Shown piece by piece: positions 11,566 to 25,626 of a DNA stretch of 64,000 nt (its first letter is position 1; each line of letters starts with the position of its first letter). The stretch covers positions 32,834,001 to 32,898,000 of the forward strand of contig JBAIAC010000008.1 in the NCBI GenBank assembly GCA_037349315.1, written 5' to 3'. Under the pieces are notes generated by a model. That model did no database searches and had not been told where the DNA came from. It saw only the letters and a program-made list of their open reading frames with translations. The stretch comes from Chelydra serpentina. Lineage: Eukaryota > Chordata > Testudines > Chelydridae. The position numbers and the translations under genes were made by a program.

Positions 11566-14500
11566 AGCGCAACAGAAAACACAGCACAGAGGCAAAAGAG
11601 GCAAGACTTCTCCATACTGCTTCCTTGGTATTTGCAACCTACTAAATTAAGTGGGAACATTATTTGCAGCTTCATCAAAGGAGCAGCCATTTCTTGGCAA
11701 CAGCTGGGAAAACCAGGAAGTCCTAGGACAGCTAGGCAGCAGGTATACAAGACTGGCAGTTATCAAAGGAGTAACAACACAGACACATTCCACTCAATAA
11801 TTAGCCTCTAGCATCCAAGGGGAAAAATAAATAAATTAAAGATGCTGCTGTCTTAATGGCCTTTTCATTATCTCAGCCTTTTTCATTCACATAAAAATGT
11901 GACTAGATATGTGATCATGTATTTTATATCAAATACATTATAACTTGACTGCATGTGTCCTTTGCATTAATTGCATATCTATGGTAATGCAACTGTATGT
12001 GCTTTAAGTGTCAGTGTGTAGTGATAAAATAGCTATTTAAAAAAAAATTAAATATCCATCTTCATGAGCTTAGTGAATGCTTATTTAAGAGACTAAAAGT
12101 TACTGCTTCCTTTGTGAATTAATATTTGAGATTAGAGCGCTAGGTCCCTAAACATAATGGTGCATTATCTCCAGTTCTATTAAAACAGACAAGTTATAAG
12201 CATGGCCCAGTGAAAAGAATGACTAATTGCACTGTGCTTCTCAGAGGCAATTAATGATATTCCTCTGGTAAAAGGACATCCTCACCTGTATGTCAGCAGT
12301 TACTCAATTATAAAACAAAAATGTCAAATCCCACCCTCTTCACCTCTCCCTCGTCTTTCTCTCCCCCCACTCAGGACTTTAAGGTTATTATTTCATGTTC
12401 TTTTAACTAGAAGAGCAGCAAATACAGCCAAGATTTTCATGAATGTATGCTTATAGTTAGCCATCTAAGTAAGTGGCCTGATTTTCAGAAGTGTGACATG
12501 CCCAGAAGCTCCCATTGTAATCAATGTGTGTATCACACTTCTGAAAATCAGGATGCTTATTCTGGTGTCTAAATATGGACTTGGGGCTCCGATTTTAGAC
12601 ACAGGAGTCACAAGTAGTGGCTGGACTTTTGAAATTCAGGCCACCTATTTAGGTTTCTAAACATGTGGACTCTAACTTTAATTATCCCCTTTTGGAAAAT
12701 CTTGATGTACCTGTGCTTGGAGTGTCTTTCCATGGATGTTTACAGACATACAAATAAACTGTAAATTGACTTGAGTAGACCTGAAGTTCAAAATGCAAAG
12801 TCTACTGGTCTGAGTTGTTTGTGAGCAGGGTTTAATGTAGTATTAATCTCTGCCAATATTTGAAGGGTTGGCTCTTATAAAATTGTATAGTACGCAATAA
12901 AAACTTGCGCTCAGTCTAGCTATTACAAAAGCCTCCCTCACAGTCATTGAAAGCTCTGAGAGAATAGCTTATCTTGAGTCTCTTCACAGGAGGACATTCT
13001 CTGACTCTTCAGATTCATTCCACTCCTCTGCACAGCAAAGTGAAATGCAATAACTCTGATAAGATCACTAAAAACGCTGAGGTTACTGGGAAATCTCACA
13101 TCTGAATATAACATTTTTCAATTAGCACTTGACTTTGCAACACATTTTTACCAATGGTCCTTTTAAAAGGATTTCACAATGATGATGTTCCTTTAAATAA
13201 CTAGACAGAATTTGTAAAGAAGAAAGTGATTATACCTTAATGTGTTAAATATAGTGGGGAATCAACTTATAATGCTATTATGCTTTTATAGCATGGGAAA
13301 GTAATTACCTGATAGCCATTTTAAGATTCCACATTCACTGCTGTGGGAATTCAGTCTTTTCAAACTTCAAAGTAGTTACAGTTTTGAACCTGCTAAGTTT
13401 AAAATAAAAAAAAATAGCTTATACAATTTACTGATGTCAGTGACCTAATAGCTGCTAAGGCTTTGGATCCATTTTCACCTTCCTCACTGGAAATAACATT
13501 CAATCCCCAGGCTTAGTAAAAATTATCCTCATGCATGGCAAAATTGGGTCCTGGGAACTGGCCTTATCAGACTTGTAATTTAGATCCCCCATTACAAAGA
13601 GTGCTGGGATTCAGAGTGAAAATCCTTAGATACAGGAGGTAAATACTCTGGTGTCACTGTGGCAGCTCCAAAGTCATTTTTCATTATAGAAATGACCTTA
13701 CAATCCCAACAAAATGCTTCACAGAAACTACTGTTACTCCATTTTTCATCCACACTGAATTTTTCTTCAGTGCCTGAAGCCATTTTACTACAGAAATGAC
13801 TTAAGATCACAGCATAGGTTGTCCTCTATTCAATCCCTTTTTTCTTTGTCTTTACTGGATAACAATCTAATTCTTAAACATACTGTAATACATTATTTGA
13901 GACTGGGAGTGGGTAAGGTTTATGAAGCTGTCATATGTAGTTGAACTTCATTTTGCTACGTTTTGAAATCAAAACCCAAACAACATTAAAACATGTATTT
14001 GATCAAAGGACTTAGTTTCAGAAGATCAAACATTCTTGGAGTGAGCTTACACAACTCAAATATATTCGAACTTGAAGAAATAAGAATCCTGTGTTTCAAA
14101 GCCAAAAATCACAGGTGTTTTGAAATGTGTAATAAGCCGAGTGCAGAAAAAATAATATGAAGCTATAATAAGTGTTTAACTAGAAGTAGAAATGCTAGGG
14201 GAATACAGATAAGAAATTTTCATCGGAATAAAGAAAACAATGTCTAGTTTCCTGAGAAAGAGACACGAACTTGAAAATAAAAACTATTTTAAAAGGCTAG
14301 ATTGTTTTTTATTTAGAGAATAAACAGAGGCAACTTTTCTAAATTGTTAGAGCTGGCTGTGTTAATTTAGGCCCTGAATTCACAAACAATCACTAAGGGT
14401 TTCTCTACAGGTGATCAGATTTGTGTGAAAAATTAAGGAATTATGGGTTTTATGATAGAAGAATGAAATTTGTCACAGCCTTGGGTTGGGATCTAATAAA

Positions 14501-14899
14501 GATTTTTCAGATATGTGGCTATCGCCAACTCATGCTGTGTTGGCCGTGGCAACAATTTTAATTACATTGTCATAATCAGCAAATGGTGTTGTTTTACAGT
14601 TAGACATACAAGCGATGTAATCTTGGTTTTGCTTCAATGTGACCTTAATATTGGGGAAAGGACACCTTTTTTACTAGTTATGATTGTCAATGTGGGCTTA
14701 GCAGAATTTAATCACATTTCTCTTTTTTTCCCCTTTCAGATGCTACTTTGGGTAATATCAACTGTACAGTACTGACCTGGCCTATTACTAGTGCTTCACG
14801 CATGTCAAAAAGATACACGTTTGTTTGAGAGCCAGGCCCATCAACAGACATCCCATGCTTTGTCGGGAAGACATAGACACATACTTAATTAATCCAGCA
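11566..14899. other. Non-coding stretch
   Basis: AT-rich DNA. Apart from the foldback at 12,477-12,552 I see no repeat or gene. Open frames are all under 90 codons and look random. Confidence 0.4.
12477..12552. mobile_element. Palindromic mini-MITE, perfect 20-bp arms
   Basis: CCTGATTTTCAGAAGTGTGA at 12477-12496 is the exact reverse complement of 12533-12552. The 36-bp centre contains 'agctcccattgtaatcaatg'. It resembles the 'gctcccattgacttcaatgg' foldback elements of turtles and birds. Confidence 0.7.
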
Positions 14900-17800
14900 G
14901 AGTCAAAATGAGCATGTTCAATCTGGCTGTCAAACTCTAGCAGAAAATATCAGACCTTTCCATAAGCTAAATGCACTTCCCAGATCCATAGACATATGTA
15001 GATTAGATGATGGTGATAGCATTTACAAGAATTTGAACAAAAACAATGGACATTGACACAAATCCTGCTACATTGATATTAACGATCTAAACTAAAAAAG
15101 GTCCACGGGAAGAACTGAGAAAGCCGTGGATCACTCTGACCAACTCCAATGGAAATACTTGTTTAAGTGACCAACACAAAGGACCGCCAAAAGAGAAGGA
15201 TGCTTTATTTGTGAAATCAACCTACCATCAGAAAACCTCTATAAAGCTTCTACCCTCAGCACTGATAGTCAGGGCCACAAGTGTGCACTTTAACTGCAAG
15301 ACCAGTGTGTGACAGCCCCCAGGGTACAAACTGGACTTTTCAACAGCGCTGTCCCCTTAATTCTCCTGACCAGTGTCTCTTACACTGCTCTGCTAATGAA
15401 AAGCAGCCTCTCTGTGCTTTGTTCTCACACAGCCATCAGCATGTAAAGGCACACCAAAGCTACATGAATGCTCTCACAGCCAATCATGCACTGATATAGG
15501 CCACACCTACCAATCCCTCAGTCCCAGCCTTGCACCCCAGAAATGTGCATTTTACACTGCTACAGACCCCCTTGGATAGTGAAAGCTCAAAAGTCTGTCA
15601 TGTTATTAAAGAAAATTAATATGCACTGGCCCTTGTTAACCTAAGCAAAGATTCCCCAAACCCTTCAGTCAAAGCTCACTGGTTTAGATAAAATATTGAA
15701 ACCAGTTTATTAACAATAGAAAGATAGATTTTAGGGGATTATAAGTGACACAGCCATAAAAGGTGAGAATTAGTTGCAACAAAATAAAAGATAAAATGCA
15801 TTCAAAATCTTAAACGTCACCAAGCTAAGTAAAATTTGAAGCAAGCAACTTTCCCACCCCTCTGGATATTGCAAACAGTTCACAGTTCTTAGTACACAGA
15901 CTGGGTTCCCTTCCCAGCCTAGGATCAATCTCCCCAGTTCAAAGTCTTCCAAGCAATCTCGTTTCAGTAGGGGTGGGGAGGAGAGAGGTACCCAGGGGCT
16001 GTGTTCCCCCTTTTTATATTCTGACCATTTTTACTGGAAAAGTCCTTGCTGGGTAATGGGGCAAGGTAGTTCCATGGTGTTTGTGCTCTGCAAACTGTCC
16101 TTCAGGTGAATTGTAAATTCTTTGTTCACAACTCCCCTGCTGGTGAATGGCTGCTTGAGCCAGTGATTGCTCTTTCACACTTGTGGTCCATCCTTTGTTG
16201 TCCCTGAGGAGCCAGACTGTGGGCATTCCCTAGAATTATAACATGTTTCAGTAACAAACATATAGCAAAATCTCATAGCTCCATATGCAATGTTGATACA
16301 CACATTTTAACAGGACAACAATATTCAGCATCCTATGACTTTTCAAATGATATTTCACAAGGCATACTTTGTACAAGATTTGCCATAATTCTTTAAAAGT
16401 GGGGACCATAATAATGTAGACTGTCACATAGTGCTTGCTTGAAAACCTGAGTGTGGGGGCTTAGTGGCCCTAGAAGCAATGTATCATACAAGATGTTTAG
16501 TGTCTCTCTACAATAAAGTCAGGAAGAAGAAACTGAGCTTAGGAACGCAGAAGAATTTGCACGGGATTGCCTTTGCTGAACTGATAGTACACATTGAAGA
16601 GACAAGCCTGAATGAAGAAATAGCTCCAGTCCTTAAACTAGCAGACCTCACAAGGCTCTATATACTAGAGTAGAACACCTGAGGGTGACACTGGCTGGTA
16701 TAGTCACAGCATTAAACTAAAATCCTGAATCCTGAAGGGAACTATTTCAAATGTAAACACGGTTCACTGAACCATTTGACCCAGGATGCCAAGCAAAATC
16801 TGTGCTTGAGTCATTATTGGCACCGATGTCCATGATATTGGATGGTCCAAACATTAAAACTCAAGGAGAACAATTTCCATTCATTTCACTACCCTTACTT
16901 TGGCACAACTTTTGTGATACAACAACAGCATCCATTGTGGCAAAGGAACAAATTTTGTACCACATCAAAGCCTGAGAAATGCCATTACAAATCTACGTTG
17001 GTTTGACACTTTATACACACATGAAAAAGTGAGCCAGTAGATAGGCTTTTTAATTTGAATTATCCATCACCTATGACAAAGTGTTGGACATTTTTATCAG
17101 CATGGAGAACAGTGCATGCCAACACTTTGAGGATCAGTATGTAGTCTGTCCTCTAAAGCTTCATGATGGTCTGATCACTACTGCAGCCATAGACAACAGA
17201 GACTTCATGTGCAACTCCACCACTGCAACAGACACCTTCCACAGAACTGATATATCACTATTTTCAGCAGCCCAGCACTCAAGTGAAGGGAGTTGTCCAT
17301 GAAATTCTTACCCTGGACTGTGAGACTGCAGCATAAGTGAAGAAGACTATATCATCACTTCCTGAGTGTTACACAATTTTCTGTCCATTGATCTTGATGA
17401 AAACCAATGCTCCCATCCCTACCATAAATGTTACAAGCAAGATTGACAGCTAACTGATTATGCAGTCCCTGCAATAGGAATGCAAGTGGCTTGAACAAGT
17501 AAGGCAAGCAGCAAGCCTCGATACCTTCAATGGAGATCAAGACACTTCCTGGGCAGCTTACCATGCCAGAAAACAGCCAGTGCCTGACTTTGCCCCAGCC
17601 ATCACTGTACTTCCTCCCCTCTTTCCAGATGACTCTGGGTATGTGGCACTGATTCATCATGCCACAGATATAACAATGAATGCTGCATACTACCTAAACC
17701 CATGCCAAGTGCCAGTGATCACTGTGGATCAGCCCCTTTTCAATATAACCAAACAGATACCCAGCAGGCCAGGTCAACTGTATGGAAAGGACAAATTTAT

Positions 17801-18897
17801 GATTATGCTGGGTTGCCTTCATCTGGAAATGACAACTCTAAAGCTGATGAGCTAAAATTTAGTGGATGGACAGAAGCCCTTGTTCAGGCCAAAGTGGCCT
17901 CTCCAAGGACTGCTGATTCCTTTTTGAAAGTGTCTTATGTCTCAAATAGTAGGCATGCACACCATATAACTGCTGGTAGTCTGTACATCTTGCTCCAAAA
18001 TGCATATGCACAGTAAACCCAAGGTCTCAGGGAAAAGGAGGCCCCCATGGGGCTGATCAATGATGTGACAAATAAAAACTAGAAAACCCAAAGTTTCACT
18101 TCAGGTATACCGTATTTCATCTGGAGCTTCTAGTATTTCCCTATGGCCAGTCAATCCACCAAGGAAACTTTGCTCTCTATATTCAATGCTTTGGAAAGTT
18201 GTTGTCTGGTTCTTTGTGTTAGATCATATTAACTATACTGGTTGGTATCTGTTCACCTATGAGATATGGTAAGCCTTCACATAGTGCCTCTAGACACAGC
18301 TAGAGAGTTTCTAAAGAGGAACTTCACAGTTCGCAAGACACAGAATGTTTTCTCTGCTATTGCACTTGATCAAGCTCTTGAGCTAAATATCCCATAAGCA
18401 AAGGGGATGGTGGAGCTGTTGGTCTAACATAAAGTTCAAAGGCTCTTCAGTGCTGGATTAATAAGGGGACCAGAGATGACCAAGTTTATAGGAGAATTTG
18501 AAGCCACAGCAGAGAAAGGAACCACCTGAAAAGAGTCTGACACAAAATACCATGAGCAGGAGAAAAGTGTCCAGGCTTCTTATGACATGTCAAGGCACTT
18601 GTTGAGATCAACAAAGACTTGGGCAACCCTTTCTCAGCAGAGGGCATAGACTTCGTTAAACTGGACACCAAATATTGCAGACCCTGCAGTGATTGTCTCT
18701 GTTAGGGAGGTTGAGAAATTCAGGCAACAGCAGTACACCACATTTGTAATAGAGATTGTAAGACAAAACCAAGCCATTAGCAGTTAAATAAACTCAAATA
18801 TCAAATGAAATAAGCTCTCCTTGTTCAGCAGACCTCCAGCAAGGGAGCTCTCCAAGATCAAATTGCAGCTCTCCTTGAAAAATGGTGAGGAATGTGA
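14900..18897 (+). pseudogene. Decayed copy of a long multicopy metazoan ORF of unknown class
   Basis: Fragments in shifting plus-strand frames line up in order with one long protein. They are HKSC near 15,060, CFICEINLPSE near 15,210, then (after the LTR) YHTRCLVSLYNKVRK, IAFAELIVHIEE and LKLADLTRLY at 16,480-16,670. A segment with QYVVCPLKL follows near 17,140, then QPLFNITKQ and DKFMIMLGCLHLEM at 17,730-17,840, SGWTEALVQAKVASP and TADSFLKVSYVS at 17,860-17,945, GDGGAVGLT near 18,400 and LFSRPPARE near 18,825. I recall near-identical 'uncharacterised' proteins in many copies in cnidarians, sponges, sharks and turtles, which suggests a mobile element, but I cannot name its class. Cys/His pairs at the N-terminal side suggest zinc binding. 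Many stops and frameshifts make this copy dead. Confidence 0.55.
15308..16428. mobile_element. Solo LTR, about 1.1 kb, inserted in the decayed ORF
   Basis: It starts TGTGACAGCCCCCAGGG and ends GACTGTCACA, so it has TG...CA ends with inverted TGTGACA termini. The 5-bp flanks are CAGTG (15303-15307) and TAGTG (16429-16433), one mismatch. Removing the LTR with one flank joins the coding fragments KCAL-LQDQ and LLENLSVG in one frame, which confirms the borders. No gag, pol or env sequence remains. A 5-bp duplication suits an ERV or Gypsy-type element. Confidence 0.8.
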
Positions 18898-19845
18898 TAT
18901 TTCAATACATTTAAGATGGTGAAAGGCTTTTTTGTTTCTTAATTTGTTTTAGGCTACATGTTTATGTAAGTTGCCTATTCAATCTTTTTTGAGACAGAGC
19001 AATATCTTATGCATAGATCATTCTGAAACATAACTTTCTATTCGTGAACAGAAACTTCTAAACTTAAAGTTTTTCTATATAATTAATATTTTAGTAAATA
19101 CCTGCTGGGGACATTCTACACAGCATGTTAATTCGTAATATTTCTGTATAATTTCCAGTCATCACAATTCATTGCTTTGTTTTTTAGTTTGCCTAAGACT
19201 ATGTATGTACAAAAATGAAAACCCACTGGGATGATTTAATACCAAAAACAATTAATATTGGACTAATATCAGCCACAATCATATAGCATTTTATTGTATT
19301 TAAAGTGAATGTAGTAATGTTGTATTACACCACTGTTAGATTCACATTCTTAACAATATTCTTAAGGTTTGATACATGCCTTCCCAATTGATCAACAATT
19401 TTCCCATAGGGAACTCATTTTAACCAATCTGGGAACCCTCTTTTATCTTGTGATTCTGACTACACCTACACTCTGTGCATATGTATGAAGGTGTTGATCC
19501 TCTTTTTCCTTATTTATATTGTGCCCCCCAAGAATATTGGGGCACCCCGATTTTCATAGGTTGATTACAGTTCCTTTTATTCTCATTAGCATTGATGCAC
19601 ATAGTGCACGCTGCGGTTAGGGCACGTGTTAGAACAAGGTGACTATGGGTCATCTTGTAGTCAAAATTACTCCTATGGTTAATTTTTCACAGTACCACCC
19701 ATTGGTACATCTTTTCCCATAATCTTGTGGCATTGGGTCATTCTTTGATTACTTACTTATGTCAAGCCTTTTTTAAGCCTAGGGCCTAGTACGAATAAGC
19801 TGACATCTTACAGGCCTGTAGACCTTGCATTTTAGCCCTGCTTAC
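18898..19845. other. Non-coding stretch
   Basis: AT-rich, no gene seen. The part from about 19,480 reads like repetitive sequence and continues beyond the two insertions at 19,849-20,792, but I cannot name it. Confidence 0.35.
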
Positions 19846-19848
19846 TTA

Positions 19849-20151
19849 GGGCTTGTCTACACTACCCGCCCGATTCGATGGGTAGCAATCGATCTTTTGG
19901 GGATCGATTTATTGCGTCTAATCTAGACGCGATAAATCGATCCCAGAACGTGCTCCCGTCGACTCCGGTAATCCACCCCGACGCGAGGCGGAAGCGAAGT
20001 CAACGGGGGAGCGGCAGCCTTCAACTTTGCAGGGTTTACACAGCGAGGTAAGTCGAGCGAGGTACGTCGACTTCAGCTACGTTATTCACGTAGCTGAAGT
20101 TGCATACCTTACATCAACCCCCCCCCCCCCCCGCGTAGTGTAGACCAGACC
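19849..20151. mobile_element. Harbinger-type MITE, copy 2
   Basis: It starts GGGCTTGTCTACACTA and ends TAGTGTAGACCAGACC, with exact TTA duplications at 19846-19848 and 20152-20154. It has the same two internal palindromes as copy 1 (around GATCGATTTATTGCGTCTAA and CTTCAGCTACGTTATTCACG). A C-run (20,118-20,132) lies near the 3' end. Confidence 0.9.
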
Positions 20152-20170
20152 TTAGAAACCTAATGCATAC

Positions 20171-20792
20171 TGTGACAGACCCAGACAAGTGGGGTACAGA
20201 AGTCTGATAGAAGGCAAATATACTGGCCATTGGATGAATAGTTTTCTGTTCCCTGAGTGACCAGAGCAGGGGCTGTACTAGAACAAGCAGAAACTTTCTG
20301 GAACCAATTTAAGGCAGGCAGGCTAATTAGGACACCTGGAGCCAATTAAGAAGAACCTGCTAGAATCAATTAAGACAGGCAGGCTAATCAGGGCACCTAG
20401 GTTTAAAAAGGAGCTCTCTTCAGTTTGTGGTGTTGCGTGCGAGGAGCTGGGAGCAAGAGGCACTAGGAGCTGAGAGTAAGAGGGCATACTGCTAGAAGTT
20501 CCTGTGGTGAGGATAAAGAAGGTGTTGGGAGGAGTCGATGGGGAAGTAGCCCAGGGAGTTGTAGCTGTCGTGCAGTTGTTCCAGGAGGCACTCTAAACAG
20601 CTGCAGTCCACAGGGCCCTGGGCTGGAACCCGGAGTAGAGGGTGGGCCCAGGTTCCCCCCTAACCTCCCAACTCCTGATCAAACACAGGAGGAACTTGAC
20701 TGTGGCTTCTACCAGAGGGGAAGATCTCTGAGGTGATCAAAATCCGCCAATAAGCGCAGGACTCACCAAGGTAGAGGAGGAACTTTGTCACA
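20171..20792 (+). mobile_element. Solo LTR, 622 bp (Gypsy-like)
   Basis: It starts TGTGACAGACCCAGACAAG and ends AGGAACTTTGTCACA. A 4-bp duplication ATAC flanks it (20167-20170 and 20793-20796). A TATA-like TTTAAAAAGG lies near 20,402. The segment 'gaacccggagtagagggtgg' near its 3' part recurs in altered form at about 34,129. I recall this as a common turtle LTR, probably Gypsy. There is no internal region. Confidence 0.8.
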
Positions 20793-20796
20793 ATAC

Positions 20797-23700
20797 TTAT
20801 CCTTTCTAACTACTGATGAATCTCTTACTTCTATAATCCTACAATTTAAATCTATTTAGCATACAATGATTATATAAGACATAGCATGTTAGTTAATCAT
20901 AACATCACACAACACACAATAAATGAATGATAGACTGAATTAATTGGCTACAATTAACATGCCGTGAGTTGATAATGACCCCATATATGAAAATCTCGAT
21001 TAGGTCATGCCCTAAGACTCTGGCCAATTTCATGCTTTTATCATAAACCCCACAATTCTTCCACAATCTGACTAGCTACAAGGCAAGCCCTTAGTCTCAC
21101 CATTTCAAATACTATCCAGTTTGATATTTGGACTCCATCTTTATTGTAGGGAAAATCCATATCCTTGTATGTCAGCATGCTGAACAGTTCCCCCAAATCT
21201 AGGTCCAATCCAGAAAAGTATTTAATTGCATTCCTAATTATAAACACATTAGTAATCACTAGGATGACTCACATTCTTGACATTAGGGTATCAAAGCAAT
21301 ATGAAATGGGCTGGCTTTAGTCCTGTATTTGAGAAACATGGCTTAATAGGTTTGAATTAACTTATACATCTTTTTATTTACATAGCCACTAGGGTGCATG
21401 TCCTCATAGATAAGCATGACGATAATCTCATTTGGACCTTACTAATTTAGGCCCAAACCATGAAGCAAAATAGCACATAGGTGGACCCCTTTACCCACAA
21501 AGAACCCCACTGAAGTCAACAGAGTTCCACAGGGGTCTGCCTATACTTGTAGGAGCCTGATCTAACAAACACTATTGAGCATAGATCTTATGACAGTAAC
21601 TTCCCTATGTGAGGTGATTTAAAGCCAGGTGTGTTGATGACATCTCTTCCTTGGAGAGCTGGACTCAAAAGAGGCAATATGCTGACAAAAGAAGTGGTTA
21701 GAAAAACAGCTGTGACTGCTGACTGAAGTTAAACAATGAGATTTGTTAGTTCTATGATTTGGGCATGGGTTTTTCTTTTGTTGATGTTTTTTTTTATTTA
21801 TGTTTAGCATTAATTGATTTTGATCTTCTGACTATTTATAGTTCTCCAGGAGATTGTGGGAAAGATAGAACAGCTTCTTTTGGGAGCTGTGTGTTTTAAT
21901 AAGGAACTAGAAGGTATGGATGGAAATAAGTCTGACTCAGGGTTTGTGTTACGGATACAGAACCAAATGGAAGAAAGCTTGGAGCCGAGAGTGGGAGGAA
22001 GATATCTATGGAGTAGCTAAGGGACAGTGGAACTGGGGTAGTGGGCAGGCCAGTGCCCCTAAAATGGAAATATTAAGTGGACTCCAGCCCCACATAATAT
22101 TCACACATGCCCAAGAGGAGGGGCACAGAGGAGACAGCAGGACTCAGAGGGGCTGGACTGGCTGCGGCAACACCCAAGATTGGGCCAGGGAGCCAGGTAG
22201 GAACCACTGGGACCCTCCTTCCCATCAAGGAGCTGGCTGTTCCCTCCTTATCTCAGCTGACTCTCAGTATCACCCCTCTCTCCCGCCTTAACCCTGCACC
22301 CCCTCCCTATATACAGGAAGCTTCCACACCCCCTAGAGCAGCTGATCATAGAGCTGAGTTGGAACAAAGCAGCAAGCAGGGAAATGAAAATAGACAAGAG
22401 ATAGGGGTTGCAGAGCCTTGAAGGAAAGATCAAGGGGGCAAATTGAGGTGTAAAGTTGGTGACCCAGTTAAAAAAAAATCAGCATGTCCATAATATCTAA
22501 CAAGTGGAGGCTGTACTGCGAACACCCAGCTTCTGTTTCTTTGCAACTACTGTACCCTTCTATTATTTTATTTTTGCTTGTTTTTTTCCAACAGAAATTG
22601 ATGGGAGGGAGATGACAGAGTATGAACAACAACAAAAACCCCAAACCCTTCATACATTTAGGCTTACTTGATTTTGAGTTTGTAACCATCACGTTAGATC
22701 TGAGAAGACTTTGACCACAGAGTAAGCATGACTCTTACTGGGAAATGAGAGTAAACACTCAGAACAGACCTCTGTTTGCACAAGAGCAAAGAGAGGCCTA
22801 TGTTGAACAGAGTTGAGTTTTTTGTTTAATAAATATAGCTGCTCTTGTAAAAATGTTCATCTTCAAAACAGATTACAAGAAAGTACTGCCACCTGTTATA
22901 AACCACTCCATCTCAAGTGCTACTAGCATTTAGACATTGAACATGCATTCTTGTTCTTAGTTCTGTGTGCACCTATAATCTCTTTTTAACTATTTTAGGT
23001 CACATTTTTATGAAATTATGGTAGCCACTGTCCATTGCTGTGAATCACACCATATCAGCACAGCAAGAATGCAGTTAAAGATTAGTTGGAATGGAACTAT
23101 TTGGATTTACATCCAAGTCACAAATTCTATCTGAATAGCGTTTTAGTGATATATATTCACAAGGTGGGAATTTGGGAAACCAGTCAAGGTACTTCTCTCT
23201 ATCTCTACATTGTACCAATATGAAACAATGTAATGAGGAATGATTGAAATTTATGATGCCAAAGAACAGTTGTACCAGGTCATGCTGAGAAGTTTTGCAG
23301 ACCCCTGTGATGCACAGTCTGTGGCCACTTAGGCAGCACTTCATGTCCATAAAAGAAAATCTTTTAGGAGAGGGATCTGATTGACACTTCTTTGAGACTC
23401 CGGCAGAGTGAATAAACCAACATCATCAGTCCTCTCCCATGCAGTCTGACATATTAGGCTGCATGGACCAGGAGCACTTGAGCTGTTGGTTGGGGAGAAA
23501 AAGTGAAGATGAAGGACAAAAGTTGTTGCTTAGGAGCCTCATATTTAAGTGTGAAAATTCTGACTCCTGTATCAAGAAGAAGTGAGGCTCAAAGAGGGGA
23601 AATCCATTCTTGTTGGGAACATGAGAGAAATAAGAGAAATGCCCCTTTCTCCCACTAGCCAAAGAAAGAGGAGAGTGGAGATGAGGTTCTTGTATTACCA

Positions 23701-25626
23701 TGTCATCAATTTTGCATCAGTACATCAAGGTGCTCAGTTACAACAAAGGCAATGGCAAGATGCAAACGTGCAATATTAGTACACAATTAGAGGCTCTCTG
23801 TCAAAGTTTATTCTATCTGTTAAAGGCCAGGTCCCATTGGTATATCCCATATCTTGCATAGGAAAAGGAAACAGATATTAAAATGTTTCTGTATGGTTCA
23901 ATCCATGTATATCTAGGTAGTTACTGAATCTTGCTTATTATCCTGCTTTGACAGGATGTTCTCCAACTCTGGTATTCACTTCCCTCTTTGGTCAGCCTGA
24001 GCCTGAAGTTGTTGACCAACTTTTTTCATAAGCATCTGGAGAGGGTCGGGGAGGAGTTTATAGGTAGAAGCTTAATATTATGGGATGATTGAGTTGGGGT
24101 CTTATTAAATGACAGAGTGCCATTAGCTTTTTGAAGGAAACTCATTAACTGGAAATGTGATGAATCAAGTAGTGCATGGCAAAATATTAGATTTTATTGT
24201 ATTTATTTTTAATTTTGGAAGGCGCTAAGAACTCTGGGTAGATGATAGGTGCAATAGAAATTGAAAAATAAATTAATCAAAAGATGGACCTAGTAGTATA
24301 AGGACCAAGATGTTTAAGAATAAAGTCATATAAAGTCATACAAGGTTAAGGTTGCGAATTACCTAACTTGCAAGTCATTAAGCAGAGTCATTCTAAAAAC
24401 CATAATCAGGCCTTAAGATTAGTAGTTTATGAGAGTGAAATTCATTTAAATGGAAAATATCAGAAAACTGCATGGTCAGGTATGCATTTGTTAATGAGGT
24501 GTCAAAGAACATTCCTACATCTTAATGGGAGATAAACTGAAGTGGTTTAGAAACACAAGAAATGAAAAAAATAAAGAGAGAGAATGTTCAGATTAGCATT
24601 AAAAAGGTTTCTGTCCATATATATATTTTCTATAATGCTTAGCACTTTTACACCTCATAATTCCCGTTCCCCACCATCCATTTGGTGCCATCTCATAGTC
24701 CTTTCCTGATGTTTTTCTTTGGTGATCTATGAGCTATTACCTGTTTAAAGAACCTATCAATCAAAAAGAACCTAAATAAATAGCCAATATTCAAATGTCC
24801 CCTGAGATAAAATTCATTGTTACAACCATCAGTTTGACACCAAAGTGGTGAGCATAGCAGGGTATGTAGGGATATTGCAAATGTTGGCTGCAAGTCCTTT
24901 AAAGCATGAAAGTTTTTAAGAGGAACGTGTTTTTATTTTTCATGGGCTTGAGCTAAAAACCACCTTAGTTAATAGAAACCCTCCCATTAATTTCATTGGG
25001 CTTTGGATGTTTTCTTTCCTGTTTCTGTAGGAGCATTCTCAGTATTAGGGGAGAAGGAATAATTAGAACTAAAGGGGTATAACAATATACACAATGACCT
25101 CTGAACACTCCCTCTTTGAAGGTAACAAAGTCTACTGAACAAGGTTTGGCACCTCTCTACTTATGCACTATTATGAATGTATTCATAGCAAAAACTGAAT
25201 TGTCACTAGTTTATCACAACTCAGAATTGGTGTAACTTGACCAGGATGAGATAGGATACAGTACAGTTTCAGTTTGGTATCAGAGAAGTTAGCTACTACC
25301 ATTAATGGAAATTATGCAGTGCTTTGTGCCATGTTAAAGCCCATCCATATAAATCAGGAGAAGTTTGCAAGTAAAAATACAGTTGAGGAAAAATAACTTT
25401 GCAATGACGTTTCAGGTATCAATAAAGGCAACTGGGGAAAGTCATCAATTTACTGTTTAAATACATCCTACTCAGTATTTTATACAATCCACAAAAGCTA
25501 ATTTTAGAGAAAGGTGTCAGCAATAAGATCCCTACCAGCAATCACATTTTTATACACATCAATTATACCACAATGTAATATCATTCCTAGGGGAATCTAG
25601 TGCCTCTGGGAAGGAAATTAGCTTTC
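20797..25626. other. Long non-coding stretch
   Basis: No gene, RNA gene or complete repeat seen. A diverged foldback MITE sits around 21,480-21,545 (GTGGACCCCT / AGGGGTCTGCC ends with 'actgaagtcaacagag' centre). The open frames near 22,000-22,430 have no recognisable domain and I do not call them genes. Confidence 0.4.

Noticed and set aside
14515..14775. 86-codon frame with hydrophobic stretches
   Set aside because: Short, no motif, in AT-rich DNA; expected by chance.
22000..22430. GC-richer open frames of 104-123 codons
   Set aside because: No known domain, no splice context or conserved motif that I can see, and overlapping frames are equally open.
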